This document shows, piece after piece, positions 27,721 through 35,966 of a stretch of 64,000 nt of DNA. The position numbers were made by a program, and so were the translations under genes. Origin of the DNA: Flavobacteriaceae bacterium (GTDB lineage Bacteria > Bacteroidota > Bacteroidia > Flavobacteriales > Flavobacteriaceae). The stretch is from NCBI GenBank assembly GCA_947491985.1, contig CANLLR010000006.1:25927-89926 (forward strand). The letters are read 5' to 3'. Under the pieces are notes generated by a model. That model had not been told where the DNA came from. It worked only from the letters and a program-made list of their open reading frames with translations, and ran no database searches. Positions within the stretch are counted from its first letter, which is position 1. Every line of letters starts with the position of its first letter.

Positions 27721-28247
27721 AGTTTTTTATTTTTAAGTAGTTCAATTAATTTATCATCGTCGGCAAGAATAGCATAATCTATAGCCGAATTTCCTCTGTT
27801 ATCTTTTTTATTATAATCGGCTCCCAACTTTATGAGCAAACTTATAATTTCATAATTTTTAAACTGAACAGCATACAATAATGCAGTCGTTCCATTTGGG
27901 TCTGAGGCATTCACATCCACTTTATTAGCAATCAACAATTGTGCAATTTCATTATTCCCTTTTACAACAGCCGCCATTAAAGGAGTTCCCATTTTGGTAT
28001 TACCATTGATATCGCATCCAGAAGTGATAAGTAATTTTGCAACTCCGTTATTACCTCTATAGGTGGCCAACACTAATGGCGAAAATCCATTCTCATTAAC
28101 GATATTAAACGCCTTTGGGTTTGTTTTTAAAATTTCCTTTACTTGTTCGACCGTTCCTTTTCGAGCGATATCAAAAACATCGGGTTTCTCCTGACCAAAA
28201 GTCGAATGAGTGAAAATCAAAAAAAACAATACCAATACTTTTTTCAT
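27717..28247 (-). CDS. Exported ankyrin-repeat protein
   Basis: This 176-residue protein has a cleavable signal (MKKVLVLFFLIFTHSTFGQ) and four to five ankyrin repeats filling the rest (for example NENGFSPLVLATYRGNNGVA, KMGTPLMAAVVKGNNEIAQL, DPNGTTALLYAVQFKNYEI). Ankyrin repeats bind other proteins. Periplasmic ankyrin proteins next to haem enzymes such as catalase are known in other bacteria, so pairing with a DOMON-like protein is suggestive. It is the upstream gene of a two-gene unit with a four-base overlap. Function is not known. Confidence 0.83.
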   Translation of the reverse strand: MKKVLVLFFLIFTHSTFGQEKPDVFDIARKGTVEQVKEILKTNPKAFNIVNENGFSPLVLATYRGNNGVAKLLITSGCDINGNTKMGTPLMAAVVKGNNEIAQLLIANKVDVNASDPNGTTALLYAVQFKNYEIISLLIKLGADYNKKDNRGNSAIDYAILADDDKLIELLKNKKL

Positions 28248-28343
28248 ATACTATTTATTGAGAGCAAATGTATTTTAAATTTCTAAGAACCCAAAACAAA
28301 TTAAGGTTGACAAATGGTAAACATTCCCTACCATATATGTCAA

Positions 28344-29366
28344 CTATAGCTTTTTGGTTGACTCTCTTTTTCGCAACTCGGTTTTTACCATAGCGGTTTT
28401 GTAGGGTTGCGCTTCGCCTTTATTTTCCAATCGTTCAATTAATAAGGAAGCAGCTACTTCGCCCACTTCGGGTCCGTGTTGACTGATAGTTGACAACGTC
28501 GGAGTCAAACGCCTTGACCACACGCCATCGGCAAAACCAATCATAGATAATTCTTCCGGAATTTTATATCCATTTTGTATTGCTAATTTCAACGCAGTAA
28601 TCGAAGCATGTTCGTTCAACGCAAAAATACCGTCTATTTTATTTTTTTTGAAAAGCTTTGTTATCTTGGTGTTGAAATCGGCTTCATTATCAGTCACTAA
28701 AACCAATTCGGCTTCGACTTCCATTTTTTTCGAAGCAAAAGCTTCATAAAATCCTTTAGCTCTCAATTTTCCAACACTTAAATTATCAATAGATGATAAC
28801 AACGCAATGCGTCGGCAACCTGATCGAATCAAATGTTCTGTGGCGTTTATCGCTGCGTCTTCGTCATCTACTATTACTTTATCGCAAGTTACTTCGTCTG
28901 CAATGCGGTCAAACATGACAATTGGCGTGCCTTCATTGATAATCGATTTGAAATGCCCAAACTGCTGCAATTTTTGTGCTTCTTCTGAAATCGACAAAAT
29001 AAATCCATCTATAGAACCATTGCTTAACATTTCAAGTGCGTTAATTTCTTTCTCTAACGATTCATTCGAAATACAAGTTATTACTTTATATCCGTTTTGG
29101 TCAGCAACCTTTTCGATTCCACTAAAGACTTTGGCAAAAAAAGAGTTCAAAATATTCGGAATAATAACACCTATGGTTTTGGTTGATCTGTTTTTTAAAT
29201 TCAAACCAATCACGTTGGGCTTGTAATTTTTAAGCTTGGCATATTCTTGGACACGTTGTTTGGTTTGGTCGCTAATTTCCGGACTGTCATTCAACGCTTT
29301 AGAAACCGTAGATACAGAAACTCCTAATTCTTTCGCAATTTGTTTTAAGGTGGCTTTCGATTTCAT
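28344..29366 (-). CDS. LacI-family transcription regulator
   Basis: This 340-residue protein has an N-terminal LacI helix-turn-helix (TLKQIAKELGVSVSTVSKAL) with the hinge helix after it, and a periplasmic-binding-protein-like effector domain from about residue 60 (TIGVIIPNILNSFFAKVFSG). LacI members normally respond to a sugar or nucleoside. No sugar-use genes lie nearby, so the target and effector are unclear. It is transcribed alone away from rplM, with nearly 390 bases upstream. Confidence 0.92.
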   Translation of the reverse strand: MKSKATLKQIAKELGVSVSTVSKALNDSPEISDQTKQRVQEYAKLKNYKPNVIGLNLKNRSTKTIGVIIPNILNSFFAKVFSGIEKVADQNGYKVITCISNESLEKEINALEMLSNGSIDGFILSISEEAQKLQQFGHFKSIINEGTPIVMFDRIADEVTCDKVIVDDEDAAINATEHLIRSGCRRIALLSSIDNLSVGKLRAKGFYEAFASKKMEVEAELVLVTDNEADFNTKITKLFKKNKIDGIFALNEHASITALKLAIQNGYKIPEELSMIGFADGVWSRRLTPTLSTISQHGPEVGEVAASLLIERLENKGEAQPYKTAMVKTELRKRESTKKL

Positions 29367-29439
29367 TTAAATGTATATAAGTTGTAAAAATAGCGAAAAA
29401 ATAGTTTAAAAAAAGCTTGTTTTTTATTCTGAAGCTATT

Positions 29440-29560
29440 GGTTCGGGCTTATTTGTTAGCTTGTTACTGCTTTTGCCTCTGTTCCCAAGCTCGTTATAGA
29501 TACGAACTTGGGAGATACCGACGCAAATGCAAAGCATTCACCGAACACTTTTTGCTAAAA
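29440..29560. other. Non-coding island with a long inverted repeat, upstream of lacI-type gene and rplM
   Basis: The 387 bases between the LacI gene and rplM contain no convincing gene. The stretch 29440-29560 is richer in G and C than its surroundings. It holds an inverted repeat, CCCAAGCTCGT (29484-29494) and ACGAACTTGGG (29502-29512), with one mismatch and a 7-nt loop. Downstream, TTCACCGAACACTTTTT (29537-29553) resembles a segment in the leader of the thiamine-type TonB receptor (43241-43256). Confidence 0.4.
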
Positions 29561-29679
29561 AATAAAATTATGTGAGGTAATCAGGTCTAAAAAAACCTAC
29601 CATTTTTCTTCCTTTTACGCATTAAACATCAATGATTTAAATAAAAACAAATCGCCTAAATAAAAATTTAAAAATGGTA

Positions 29680-29710
29680 TTTGCTTTTATAATAATTAAT
29701 TGTACTTTTG
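29680..29710 (+). promoter_or_regulatory. Bacteroidota-type promoter of rplM-rpsI
   Basis: TTTG (29680-29683) and TACTTTTG (29703-29710) are separated by 19 nt. The leader is about 38 nt. It contains CCCC...GGGA (29714-29728), which could form only a weak hairpin. Confidence 0.7.
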
Positions 29711-29753
29711 CAACCCCTTTATTTGGGATGGAATGTTTAATTAAAAAAATATT

Positions 29754-30209
29754 ATGGACGCATTAAGCTACAAGACACAATCTGCAAGCAAAGCCACTGT
29801 TACAAAAGAGTGGATCATTGTAGATGCCGACGGTCATAACTTAGGTCGTTTTGCTTCAAAGGTTGCTATGATCCTTAGAGGTAAATACAAGCCAAGTTAT
29901 ACACCTCACGTCGACTGTGGAGATAACGTAATTGTTATCAACGCAGAGAAAATCAACCTTACAGGTAACAAACTTGACGAAAAAACATACATTCGTCACA
30001 CAGGTTACCCAGGAGGTCAAAGAACGTTGACTGCAAAAGTATTGCAATCAAAAAACCCTGCTTCACTTGTTGAAAAAGCAGTAAAAGGAATGTTACCTAA
30101 AAACAAATTAGGAGCAGAACTTTTCAGAAATTTAAATGTTGTTGTAGGAACTGAGCACAAATATGGTGCACAAAAACCTAAAACAGTTAACCTAAACGAT
30201 CTTAAGTAA
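29754..30209 (+). CDS. rplM: 50S ribosomal protein L13 (uL13)
   Basis: This 151-residue L13 binds 23S rRNA and is an early assembly protein. Signature stretches are WIIVDADGHNLGRFASKVAM, YTPHVDCGDNVIVINAEK, YIRHTGYPGG and GMLPKNKLGAELFRNLNVVV. It has its own promoter and overlaps rpsI by one base (TAATG), the usual L13-S9 pair. Codon use is that of a highly expressed gene. Confidence 0.98.
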   Translation: MDALSYKTQSASKATVTKEWIIVDADGHNLGRFASKVAMILRGKYKPSYTPHVDCGDNVIVINAEKINLTGNKLDEKTYIRHTGYPGGQRTLTAKVLQSKNPASLVEKAVKGMLPKNKLGAELFRNLNVVVGTEHKYGAQKPKTVNLNDLK

Positions 30210-30595
30210 TGGCTACAATTCACAAAATCGGTAGAAGAAAATGTGCAGTAGCACGTGTGTATGTTTCAGAGGGAACAGGACAAATTACGGTAAACAAAAA
30301 AGCGTTTACAACGTACTTCCCAACAGCTACTTTACAATATAAAGTGTTACAACCAATGTCTATGACAGAAAATGTAAGCAACTTTGACGTTAAAGTAAAT
30401 GTATACGGTGGTGGTTCAACTGGTCAAGCGGAAGCTGTAAGAATGGCATTAGCACGCGTAATGTGTGAAGTAGATGCTGAAAACAGAGCTATCCTTAAAC
30501 CAGAAGGTTTATTAACAAGAGATCCAAGAATGGTGGAACGTAAAAAATTCGGTCAGAAGAAAGCTCGTAAGAGATTCCAATTCTCTAAACGTTAA
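30209..30595 (+). CDS. rpsI: 30S ribosomal protein S9 (uS9)
   Basis: This 128-residue S9 ends in the basic tail GQKKARKRFQFSKR that reaches the decoding centre. Conserved stretches include GRRKCAVARVYVSEGTG and GGGSTGQAEAVRMALARVM. It is translationally coupled to rplM by the one-base overlap. A hairpin follows the stop. Confidence 0.98.
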   Translation: MATIHKIGRRKCAVARVYVSEGTGQITVNKKAFTTYFPTATLQYKVLQPMSMTENVSNFDVKVNVYGGGSTGQAEAVRMALARVMCEVDAENRAILKPEGLLTRDPRMVERKKFGQKKARKRFQFSKR

Positions 30596-30603
30596 TACTA
30601 CCT

Positions 30604-30626
30604 GTCTTGTCTTTATTGGACAAGAC
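30604..30626 (+). terminator. Hairpin after rpsI, weak terminator or processing site
   Basis: GTCTTGTC (30604-30611) pairs with GACAAGAC (30619-30626) around TTTATTG. No strong T-run follows, so read-through into rpsB or processing is possible. The rest of the 184-base gap contains a second GC-rich patch (GTCCCGATGCGTCGGGA, 30665-30681, an inverted repeat) and the heptamer array at 30706-30740. Confidence 0.45.
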
Positions 30627-30705
30627 CAAATTTATTTAAAATATTTAAAAACAATGTTGTTGTTGTCCCGATGCGTCGGGAAATTAGTTTAGCATCTAAA
30701 TGATG

Positions 30706-30740
30706 CCTAAAGCCTAAAGCCTAAAGCTTAAAGCCATAAG
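30706..30740. repeat. Heptamer array upstream of rpsB
   Basis: Five consecutive 7-bp words are seen: CCTAAAG three times, CTTAAAG, then CCATAAG. TTTAGCAT just upstream (30688-30695) is nearly the complement of ATGCCTAAA, giving an imperfect hairpin. The array ends 39 bases before the rpsB ATG and would lie in its leader if transcribed. Confidence 0.72.
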
Positions 30741-30779
30741 GAACATTGCTAATTCAACAGAACGTAAACTAAGAAAAAA

Positions 30780-31655
30780 ATGTCAAACAAAGTTGAAGTA
30801 AAAGACTTACTGGAAGCAGGCGTTCACTTCGGACACATGACCAGAAAATGGGATCCAAACATGGCCCCTTATATTTATATGGAACGTAATGGTATTCACA
30901 TTATCAATCTATATAAAACCGCAGCTAAAATTGAAGAAGCTAATGAAGCTTTGAAAAAGATCGCTGCATCAGGTAGAAAAATACTTTTCGTAGCTACCAA
31001 AAAACAAGCAAAAGATATCGTAGCTGAAAAAGCTGCTGCTGCCAACATGCCATACATCACTGAAAGATGGCCTGGTGGAATGTTGACTAATTTCGTAACT
31101 ATCCGTAAAGCTGTTAAAAAAATGGCTACTATCGATAGAATGAAAAAAGACGGAACATTCATGACGTTGTCTAAAAAAGAGCGTTTACAAGTAGATCGTT
31201 TACGTGCAAAATTAGAGAAGAACTTAGGTTCTATCGCAGACATGTCTAGGCTTCCTGCTGCCTTATTCGTAGTAGATATCAAAGCAGAACACATAGCAAT
31301 AAAAGAAGCTCAAAAATTAAACATTCCAGTTTTTGCAATGGTGGATACCAATTCTGACCCACGTGAGGTAGATTATGTAATTCCATCAAACGATGATGCT
31401 TCTAAATCAATTGATAAAATTTTATCTTTAGTAACTGCTGCAGTTATTGACGGATTGGCTAACAGAACTTCTGATAAAGAAGGGGATGATGCCCAAGATG
31501 TTGAAGCTACAGAAGAAGTAGTTACTGAAGTTGCTGTTGAAGCGGCTCCAGAAGTTGTTGCTGTTGAAGCTGTAGTAGAAGAAGCTCCTGAAGCTCCTGC
31601 TACTGAAGGCTCGAGCGTAAGCGAACAGGCAGAGCAAACTACAACAGAAGAATAA
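30780..31655 (+). CDS. rpsB: 30S ribosomal protein S2 (uS2)
   Basis: This 291-residue S2 has conserved parts from residue 8 to about 225 (LLEAGVHFGHMTRKWDPNMA, ITERWPGGMLTNFVTIRK, VDTNSDPREVDYVIPSNDDA). The last 60 residues are an acidic Ala/Glu/Val-rich tail absent from short S2 proteins but usual in flavobacteria. It precedes tsf in the standard order, though the two are separated by 143 bases holding a large hairpin. Confidence 0.97.
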   Translation: MSNKVEVKDLLEAGVHFGHMTRKWDPNMAPYIYMERNGIHIINLYKTAAKIEEANEALKKIAASGRKILFVATKKQAKDIVAEKAAAANMPYITERWPGGMLTNFVTIRKAVKKMATIDRMKKDGTFMTLSKKERLQVDRLRAKLEKNLGSIADMSRLPAALFVVDIKAEHIAIKEAQKLNIPVFAMVDTNSDPREVDYVIPSNDDASKSIDKILSLVTAAVIDGLANRTSDKEGDDAQDVEATEEVVTEVAVEAAPEVVAVEAVVEEAPEAPATEGSSVSEQAEQTTTEE

Positions 31656-31666
31656 ATAAAATTAAT

Positions 31667-31743
31667 AAGATTGAAAGATTCAAAAATTTAAAGATTACTT
31701 CACAATAAAAGTAGTCTTTAATTGAATGAATTTTTCAATCTTT
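31667..31743. repeat. Long imperfect inverted repeat built from heptamers, between rpsB and tsf
   Basis: The left arm (31667-31700) reads as 7-bp words AAGATTG, AAAGATT, CAAAAAT, TTAAAGA, TTACTTC. The right arm (31711-31743) is largely its complement, with about 10 bases between them, so the transcript would fold into a hairpin of more than 30 pairs with mismatches. A third related stretch (ATCTTTTAATCTTTAAAT, 31770-31787) lies closer to tsf. Confidence 0.65.
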
Positions 31744-31798
31744 GCTTTTTTTATTTCATAAATTATAACATCTTTTAATCTTTAAATTATAAAAAACA

Positions 31799-32626
31799 AT
31801 GGCAACAATTACTGCTGCAGACGTAAATAAATTAAGAACAATCACAGGCGCAGGTATGATGGACTGCAAAAAAGCATTGGTGGAAGCTGATGGCGATTTT
31901 GATTTAGCTATCGAAAACCTACGTAAAAAAGGACAAAAAGTAGCAGCAAACAGATCAGACAGAGAATCTACTGAAGGTGCTGCTCTTGCTGTTGTTAACG
32001 CTGATAAAACTGCCGGTGTGGCAATCACAGTAAATTGTGAAACAGATTTCGTTGGAAAAAACGAAGGTTTTGTAAAATTAGCTACTGAATTGGCAAACCA
32101 AGCATTGAACTATGCAACTAAAGAAGCATTTCTAGCTTCTGATTTCAATGGTATTACCGTTGCTGATAAATTAATCGAGCAAACAGGTGTTATCGGTGAA
32201 AAAATCGAAATCAATTCTTTCGAAAGATTAGAAGGTGCTTTCGTTGGATCGTACATCCACGCTGGAAACAAAATTGCTACTTTAGTATTGCTTTCAGCTA
32301 ATGTAGCTGGTGGTGATGAAGCAGCTAGAAACGTAGCAATGCAAGCGGCTGCAATGTCTCCAATTGCTTTAAACGAAGACGGAGTGGATGCTGATGTAAT
32401 TGCTAAAGAAATCGAAATTGCTAAAGATTTACTTCGTCAAGAAGGAAAACCAGAAGCTATGATTGAAAATATCGCTAAAGGTAAATTAGGTCGTTTCTTT
32501 AAAGACAATACTTTGGTAAACCAAGATTACATTAAAGATAACTCAATGAGCGTTGCTAACTACGTAAAATCTGTCGATGCAGGTTTGGTTGTTACAGGTT
32601 TTAAAAGAGTAGCTTTAGGGTCATAA
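31799..32626 (+). CDS. tsf: Elongation factor Ts
   Basis: This 275-residue EF-Ts is the nucleotide exchange factor of EF-Tu. The N-terminal UBA-like domain has RTITGAGMMDCKKALVEADG, and the EF-Tu contact region includes VNCETDFVGKNEGF. The dimerisation core follows. It is downstream of rpsB as in most bacteria, and a strong terminator lies after it. Confidence 0.97.
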   Translation: MATITAADVNKLRTITGAGMMDCKKALVEADGDFDLAIENLRKKGQKVAANRSDRESTEGAALAVVNADKTAGVAITVNCETDFVGKNEGFVKLATELANQALNYATKEAFLASDFNGITVADKLIEQTGVIGEKIEINSFERLEGAFVGSYIHAGNKIATLVLLSANVAGGDEAARNVAMQAAAMSPIALNEDGVDADVIAKEIEIAKDLLRQEGKPEAMIENIAKGKLGRFFKDNTLVNQDYIKDNSMSVANYVKSVDAGLVVTGFKRVALGS

Positions 32627-32633
32627 TCGCAGA

Positions 32634-32667
32634 TTTTAGAATTCAGATTTTAGATTCTAAATCATAA
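32634..32667. repeat. Repeat array after tsf
   Basis: Words CAGATTTTAGA and TTCAGATTTTAGA are followed by TTCTAAATC. GATTTTAGAAT and ATTCTAAATC form an imperfect inverted repeat with one bulge. It sits directly after the tsf stop and before the terminator. The period is not a clean 7 here. Confidence 0.5.
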
Positions 32668-32673
32668 AATAAC

Positions 32674-32706
32674 AAAACCCCGTTTCTGATTGAGGCGGGG
32701 TTTTTT
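32674..32706 (+). terminator. Intrinsic terminator after tsf
   Basis: AAAACCCCG (32674-32682) pairs with CGGGGTTTT (32696-32704), followed by further T. Confidence 0.88.
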
Positions 32707-32729
32707 ACACTCCAAGTATAAAAAAAATG

Positions 32730-32737
32730 TAACTTTG
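32730..32737 (+). promoter_or_regulatory. -7 element before yhhQ
   Basis: TAACTTTG matches TAnnTTTG and lies 16 bases before the ATG at 32754. A clear TTTG -33 box is missing; only the T-run of the tsf terminator is near the right distance. Confidence 0.4.
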
Positions 32738-32753
32738 TCTGATAAACTTATTT

Positions 32754-33407
32754 ATGTTTCAATCTAAAAAAGACACAGTTTACGTTATTCTCGCTGGGAT
32801 ATTTATCACCAACGCCATTGTTGCAGAACTCATTGGAGGCAAACTCATTCACATGGGCTCCACCGTTATGAGTATTGGTATTCTGCCTTGGCCAATTGTA
32901 TTCATCAGCACCGATTTAATCAACGAATATTTTGGTGAAAAAGGGGTAAAAAAACTGTCACTCATCACAGCGGGTTTGATTACCTATACTTTTGTAATTT
33001 TATTTTTAGCCATGAAAATTCCTGCTGTACAAGGCGATCGTTTGGTTTCTGACTCTCAATTTAATGGCGTTTTTGGTCAAAGTTTGTGGATAATTGTTGG
33101 AAGTATTACTGCCTTTTTAGTCTCGCAACTTATTGATGTTACTATTTTTCACTTTGTAAAAAACCGAACGGGTAATAAAATGATTTGGCTTCGAAGCACC
33201 GGATCAACTGTTATTTCGCAACTCTTCGATAGTTTTATTGTTCTGGGAATTGCCTTTTGGATGACTGGAAAAATGACGACCGAAGTCTTTATCGTTTCTG
33301 CCTTTACTGGTTATTTTGTAAAATTAATCATCGCGATTTTAATGACGCCTTTTGTTTATTTGGGACATTATCTAATTAAGAACTATTTAGCGAAAGATGG
33401 AAAATAG
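32754..33407 (+). CDS. yhhQ: Queuosine precursor transporter (YhhQ / DUF165 family)
   Basis: This is a 217-residue membrane protein with about six hydrophobic segments. Typical stretches are NAIVAELIGGKLI, STDLINEYFGEKGVKKLSLI and LVSQLIDVTIFHFVKNRTGN, followed by WLRSTGSTVISQLFDSFIV. The family imports queuine or preQ bases used to modify tRNA. The gene overlaps the decayed tag reading frame by 11 bases, so the two were once coupled. Confidence 0.9.
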   Translation: MFQSKKDTVYVILAGIFITNAIVAELIGGKLIHMGSTVMSIGILPWPIVFISTDLINEYFGEKGVKKLSLITAGLITYTFVILFLAMKIPAVQGDRLVSDSQFNGVFGQSLWIIVGSITAFLVSQLIDVTIFHFVKNRTGNKMIWLRSTGSTVISQLFDSFIVLGIAFWMTGKMTTEVFIVSAFTGYFVKLIIAILMTPFVYLGHYLIKNYLAKDGK

Positions 33408-33971
33408 AAACCGTTGCGCTTGGTGCGAAAAAGATGATTTGTACCGCGATTATCACGATAACGAATGGGGAAAACCTATTCCTGACGACCAATTATTATT
33501 CGAATTTTTAGTGTTATAGCCCTTTCAAGCGAGTTTGAGTTGGTACACGGTTTTGAAAAAAAGATAGAATTTCAAAACGACTTTAGATCAATTCAATTAC
33601 AAAAAATCGCCTCCTATAGTGAAGATAAAATACAAGCTTTATTAGATGTTGGAATTATCCGAAACCAACTCAAAATTAGAGAAACCGTTGCCAATGCAAT
33701 TGCTTATATAGAAGTGCAAAAAGAATTCGGAAGTTTCTCGAACTACATAAGGAAATTCATTGATGGAAAACCCATTGAAAACAACCGAAAATCACTTTCA
33801 GAAGTACCATTCACAACACCACTTTCAGACACCATTAGCAAAAATTTGAAAAAACGCGGGTTTAAATTTGTCGGATTAACAGTAGTTTATGCACACATAC
33901 AAGCCACAGGCAGGGTAAACGATCATGTGTTGGATTGTTGGCCACAGGTTAGTGTTTCAGTGTTCAGTTGA
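33397..33971 (+). pseudogene. tag: Decayed 3-methyladenine DNA glycosylase I (tag)
   Basis: The frame starts at ATG 33397 (MENRNRCAWCEKDDLYRDYH), matching the Tag N-terminus with its zinc Cys and His. It is broken by an in-frame TAG at 33517, where the family has the catalytic Glu of LEGFQA. A second TAG at 33565 replaces the Glu of KRENF. A one-base deletion in the A-run at 33601-33606 then shifts the frame at NYKK/IASYSEDK. After that the family motifs continue (GIIRNQLKI, LKKRGFKFVG, QATGRVNDHVLDC). The last residues (PQVSVSVFS) are encoded by a heptamer array that also supplies the stop. A truncated product could start at the TTG at 33540, but it would lack the zinc and catalytic N-terminal part. 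Confidence 0.85.
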
Positions 33972-33976
33972 AAACT
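33949..33976. repeat. Heptamer array at the 3' end of the tag pseudogene
   Basis: Four 7-bp words are seen: TTAGTGT, TTCAGTG, TTCAGTT, GAAAACT. The middle words equal those inside the polysaccharide deacetylase gene. The stop codon TGA (33969-33971) lies within the array. Confidence 0.65.
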
Positions 33977-34063
33977 TCCTTACGAGATAATAGAATACAG
34001 AAATAAGACAACTTTCATTTAAAAAGTTATTAATGTGCGTACCTTTATTCTAAAATCAATAGC

Positions 34064-34789
34064 ATGTTTCGTCACAAAGGCAATCGAAGAACGTTTTCAC
34101 ACAATTTGCGATTGGCGTGTTTTTTATCTTTTATTGCCGGAATCGTAAACATAACTGGCGTTTTAGCCGTAGCGACATTAACAACCAACGTGACAGGTCA
34201 TTTTGCTTTTTTTGCAGAAGAAATTGCGTTAAAAAACTACAGCAAAGCCTTTACCATTGTAAGTTATATCGCCTTTTTCCTTTTTGGTGCTTTTGTCTCG
34301 AATTTAATGGTTGAAATAGCGCTTCTAAAAAAACCGCGAATGGCGCACGCGTTTCCGATGCTTTTAGAAATTCTGCTTTTAGTTTTTGTTGGATTATCGT
34401 ATCGTTTGCATCCCAATTACATCGCTTATTTCTTGCTATTTGCGATGGGATTACAAAATGCATTGGTGACAAAAATTTCTCAATCTACCATACGAACAAC
34501 ACATTTAACGGGTTTGTTTACCGATTTGGGGATTGAGTTATCGCAACTCTTCTTTTACAAGAAACCAGCCGAATTAAAACGGTTAACGCGCAACATTTTA
34601 TTGCGGTTGTCCATTATCTTTTTTTTCTTTTTAGGAGGTGTTTTGGGCGGATTATTTTATGAAATATACGAGCTAAAAATACTGCTATTTGCCGCCTTTG
34701 TCTTGGCAATGGCACTCGCCTTTGACAACGCAGTGTTATATTTTCAGTTAACCAAAAGAAAAATAAAATCGAACCTCCACGAAAACTAA
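34064..34789 (+). CDS. YoaK/DUF1275-family membrane protein
   Basis: This 241-residue membrane protein has about six hydrophobic segments. The DUF1275 pattern is visible early (ACFLSFIAGIVNITGVLAVA, TTNVTGHFAFFAEE) and in FAMGLQNALVTKISQSTIRT with THLTGLFTDLGIELSQL. Members are uncharacterised, predicted transporters. It follows the tag remnant by about 90 bases and converges with aat with four bases between stops. Confidence 0.83.
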   Translation: MFRHKGNRRTFSHNLRLACFLSFIAGIVNITGVLAVATLTTNVTGHFAFFAEEIALKNYSKAFTIVSYIAFFLFGAFVSNLMVEIALLKKPRMAHAFPMLLEILLLVFVGLSYRLHPNYIAYFLLFAMGLQNALVTKISQSTIRTTHLTGLFTDLGIELSQLFFYKKPAELKRLTRNILLRLSIIFFFFLGGVLGGLFYEIYELKILLFAAFVLAMALAFDNAVLYFQLTKRKIKSNLHEN

Positions 34790-34793
34790 GCTA

Positions 34794-35432
34794 TTATTTT
34801 GATTGCAACACCATCATAAACGTTTCTCTCGAAATTTCAAATGCTCCTAACTTTTCTAAATGATCGTTGTGCACTTGGCAATCCAACAATTTGTAGTTGT
34901 TTTCTTTAAGATATTCGATGAGTTTTACAAAGGCTACTTTACTTGCATTGGGCACTTTAGAGAACATGCTTTCGCCACAAAAAACGTGTCCCAAATCAAC
35001 GCCATACAAGCCACCAACCAACTCGTCATTTTGCCAAACTTCAACCGACATCGCTTTTCCGCTTTGGTGCAATAACGTATAGGATTCGATAATATCATTG
35101 GTAATCCATGTGCCTTCCTGTCCTTTTCGAATGGATTGTTGGCAATTTAAAATGACTTCACTAAAATGGGTGTTGAAGGTAATTTGAAAGGTATTTCTGT
35201 TGATAATATTCCGCAGACTTTTAGAAACTTTGTTTTCTTTCGGATTAACAACCATACGCTCCGAAGGTGCCCACCAAAAAATAGGTTCGTCTTCATTAAA
35301 CCAAGGGAAGATGCCGTTTTGATATGCCAAAAGCAATCTCGCTGGAGACAAATCGCCGCCCACCGCTAAAATACCTTCATAAGAAGCTTCGGAAACGGGT
35401 GGGAAATAAAGTTCTTTAGTTAGGAAATACAT
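34794..35432 (-). CDS. aat: Leucyl/phenylalanyl-tRNA--protein transferase
   Basis: This 212-residue Aat adds Leu or Phe from charged tRNA to proteins with N-terminal Lys or Arg, marking them for ClpS/ClpAP degradation. Family motifs are GILAVGGDLSPARLLLAYQN, GIFPWFNEDEPIFWWAPSER, VEVWQNDELVGGLYGVDLG and CGESMFSKVPNASKVA. Length is normal. It is a single gene with a repeat-containing gap upstream. Confidence 0.95.
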   Translation of the reverse strand: MYFLTKELYFPPVSEASYEGILAVGGDLSPARLLLAYQNGIFPWFNEDEPIFWWAPSERMVVNPKENKVSKSLRNIINRNTFQITFNTHFSEVILNCQQSIRKGQEGTWITNDIIESYTLLHQSGKAMSVEVWQNDELVGGLYGVDLGHVFCGESMFSKVPNASKVAFVKLIEYLKENNYKLLDCQVHNDHLEKLGAFEISRETFMMVLQSK

Positions 35433-35440
35433 GGTCTTAG

Positions 35441-35577
35441 AAAATAGTGAATAGACTGAGCCTTAGTCGAACAGAACGCAATAATATAGACAAAATAAAG
35501 AGTCATCCTAAATAGTAAACAATGTTATACTTTTAGAATGACTGTCTTTTCTCTATTCTCTCTATTCTTTACTCTTC
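35441..35577. repeat. Palindromic repeat element between aat and the DUF3127 gene
   Basis: The left arm has AAAATAG, TGAATAG, ACTGAGC (35441-35461). The right arm has TCTATTC (35552-35558), TCTATTC (35561-35567) and TTTACTC, ending against the DUF3127 stop. The right word is the complement of GAATAGA, so the arms are inverted. This is the same word as the array in the TonB receptor signal peptide. Sequence between the arms shows no gene. Confidence 0.55.
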
Positions 35578-35955
35578 TTAAAAAGGTAAATCGTCGTGCT
35601 CTTCTTCTTTAAAATCAGTGGCTGGCGCAAACGCTTCTGTTGCAGGAACTGGAGGCATTTGTTGTTCTGCTGGCGCTTCTGATTGTATTTTTTCAATTCT
35701 CCAACCTTTAATAGAGTTGAAATACTTCGTTTCTCCTTGAGGATTCACCCATTCTCTTCCTCCTAAATTGATGGATACTTTTACATTTTCACCCACCGAA
35801 ACGCTATTTAATAAATCGCTTTTGTCTTGAACAAATTCGATCATGATGCTTTGCGGATATTGCTCATCTGTGGTAACAACCAATTCTCTTTTTTTGAATG
35901 TTGGACTTACTTGTTGCTCTGCTCCAACTACTTTTACTCTTCCTGAAACTTCCAT
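35578..35955 (-). CDS. DUF3127 protein, OB-fold-like
   Basis: The open frame reaches 35994, but the natural start is the ATG at 35955 (MEVSGRVKVVGAEQQVSPTF), giving 125 residues. The domain resembles DUF3127 (KRELVVTTDEQYPQSIMIEF, INLGGREWVNPQGETKYFNS) and ends in an acidic tail, DDLPF, much like single-strand DNA-binding proteins. An SSB-like role is plausible but not shown. It starts 11 bases after the flavin reductase stop, so the two are likely co-transcribed. Confidence 0.8.
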   Translation of the reverse strand: MEVSGRVKVVGAEQQVSPTFKKRELVVTTDEQYPQSIMIEFVQDKSDLLNSVSVGENVKVSINLGGREWVNPQGETKYFNSIKGWRIEKIQSEAPAEQQMPPVPATEAFAPATDFKEEEHDDLPF

Positions 35956-35966
35956 ACTATAAATTT

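Noticed and set aside
29711..29753. Ribosomal-protein L13 autoregulatory leader
   Set aside because: The leader is only about 40 nt and offers just a weak 3-4 bp stem; not enough to call a structured regulatory RNA.
33540..33971. Separate 143-residue gene starting at TTG
   Set aside because: It is the downstream part of the broken tag gene, with family motifs continuing from the upstream frame.
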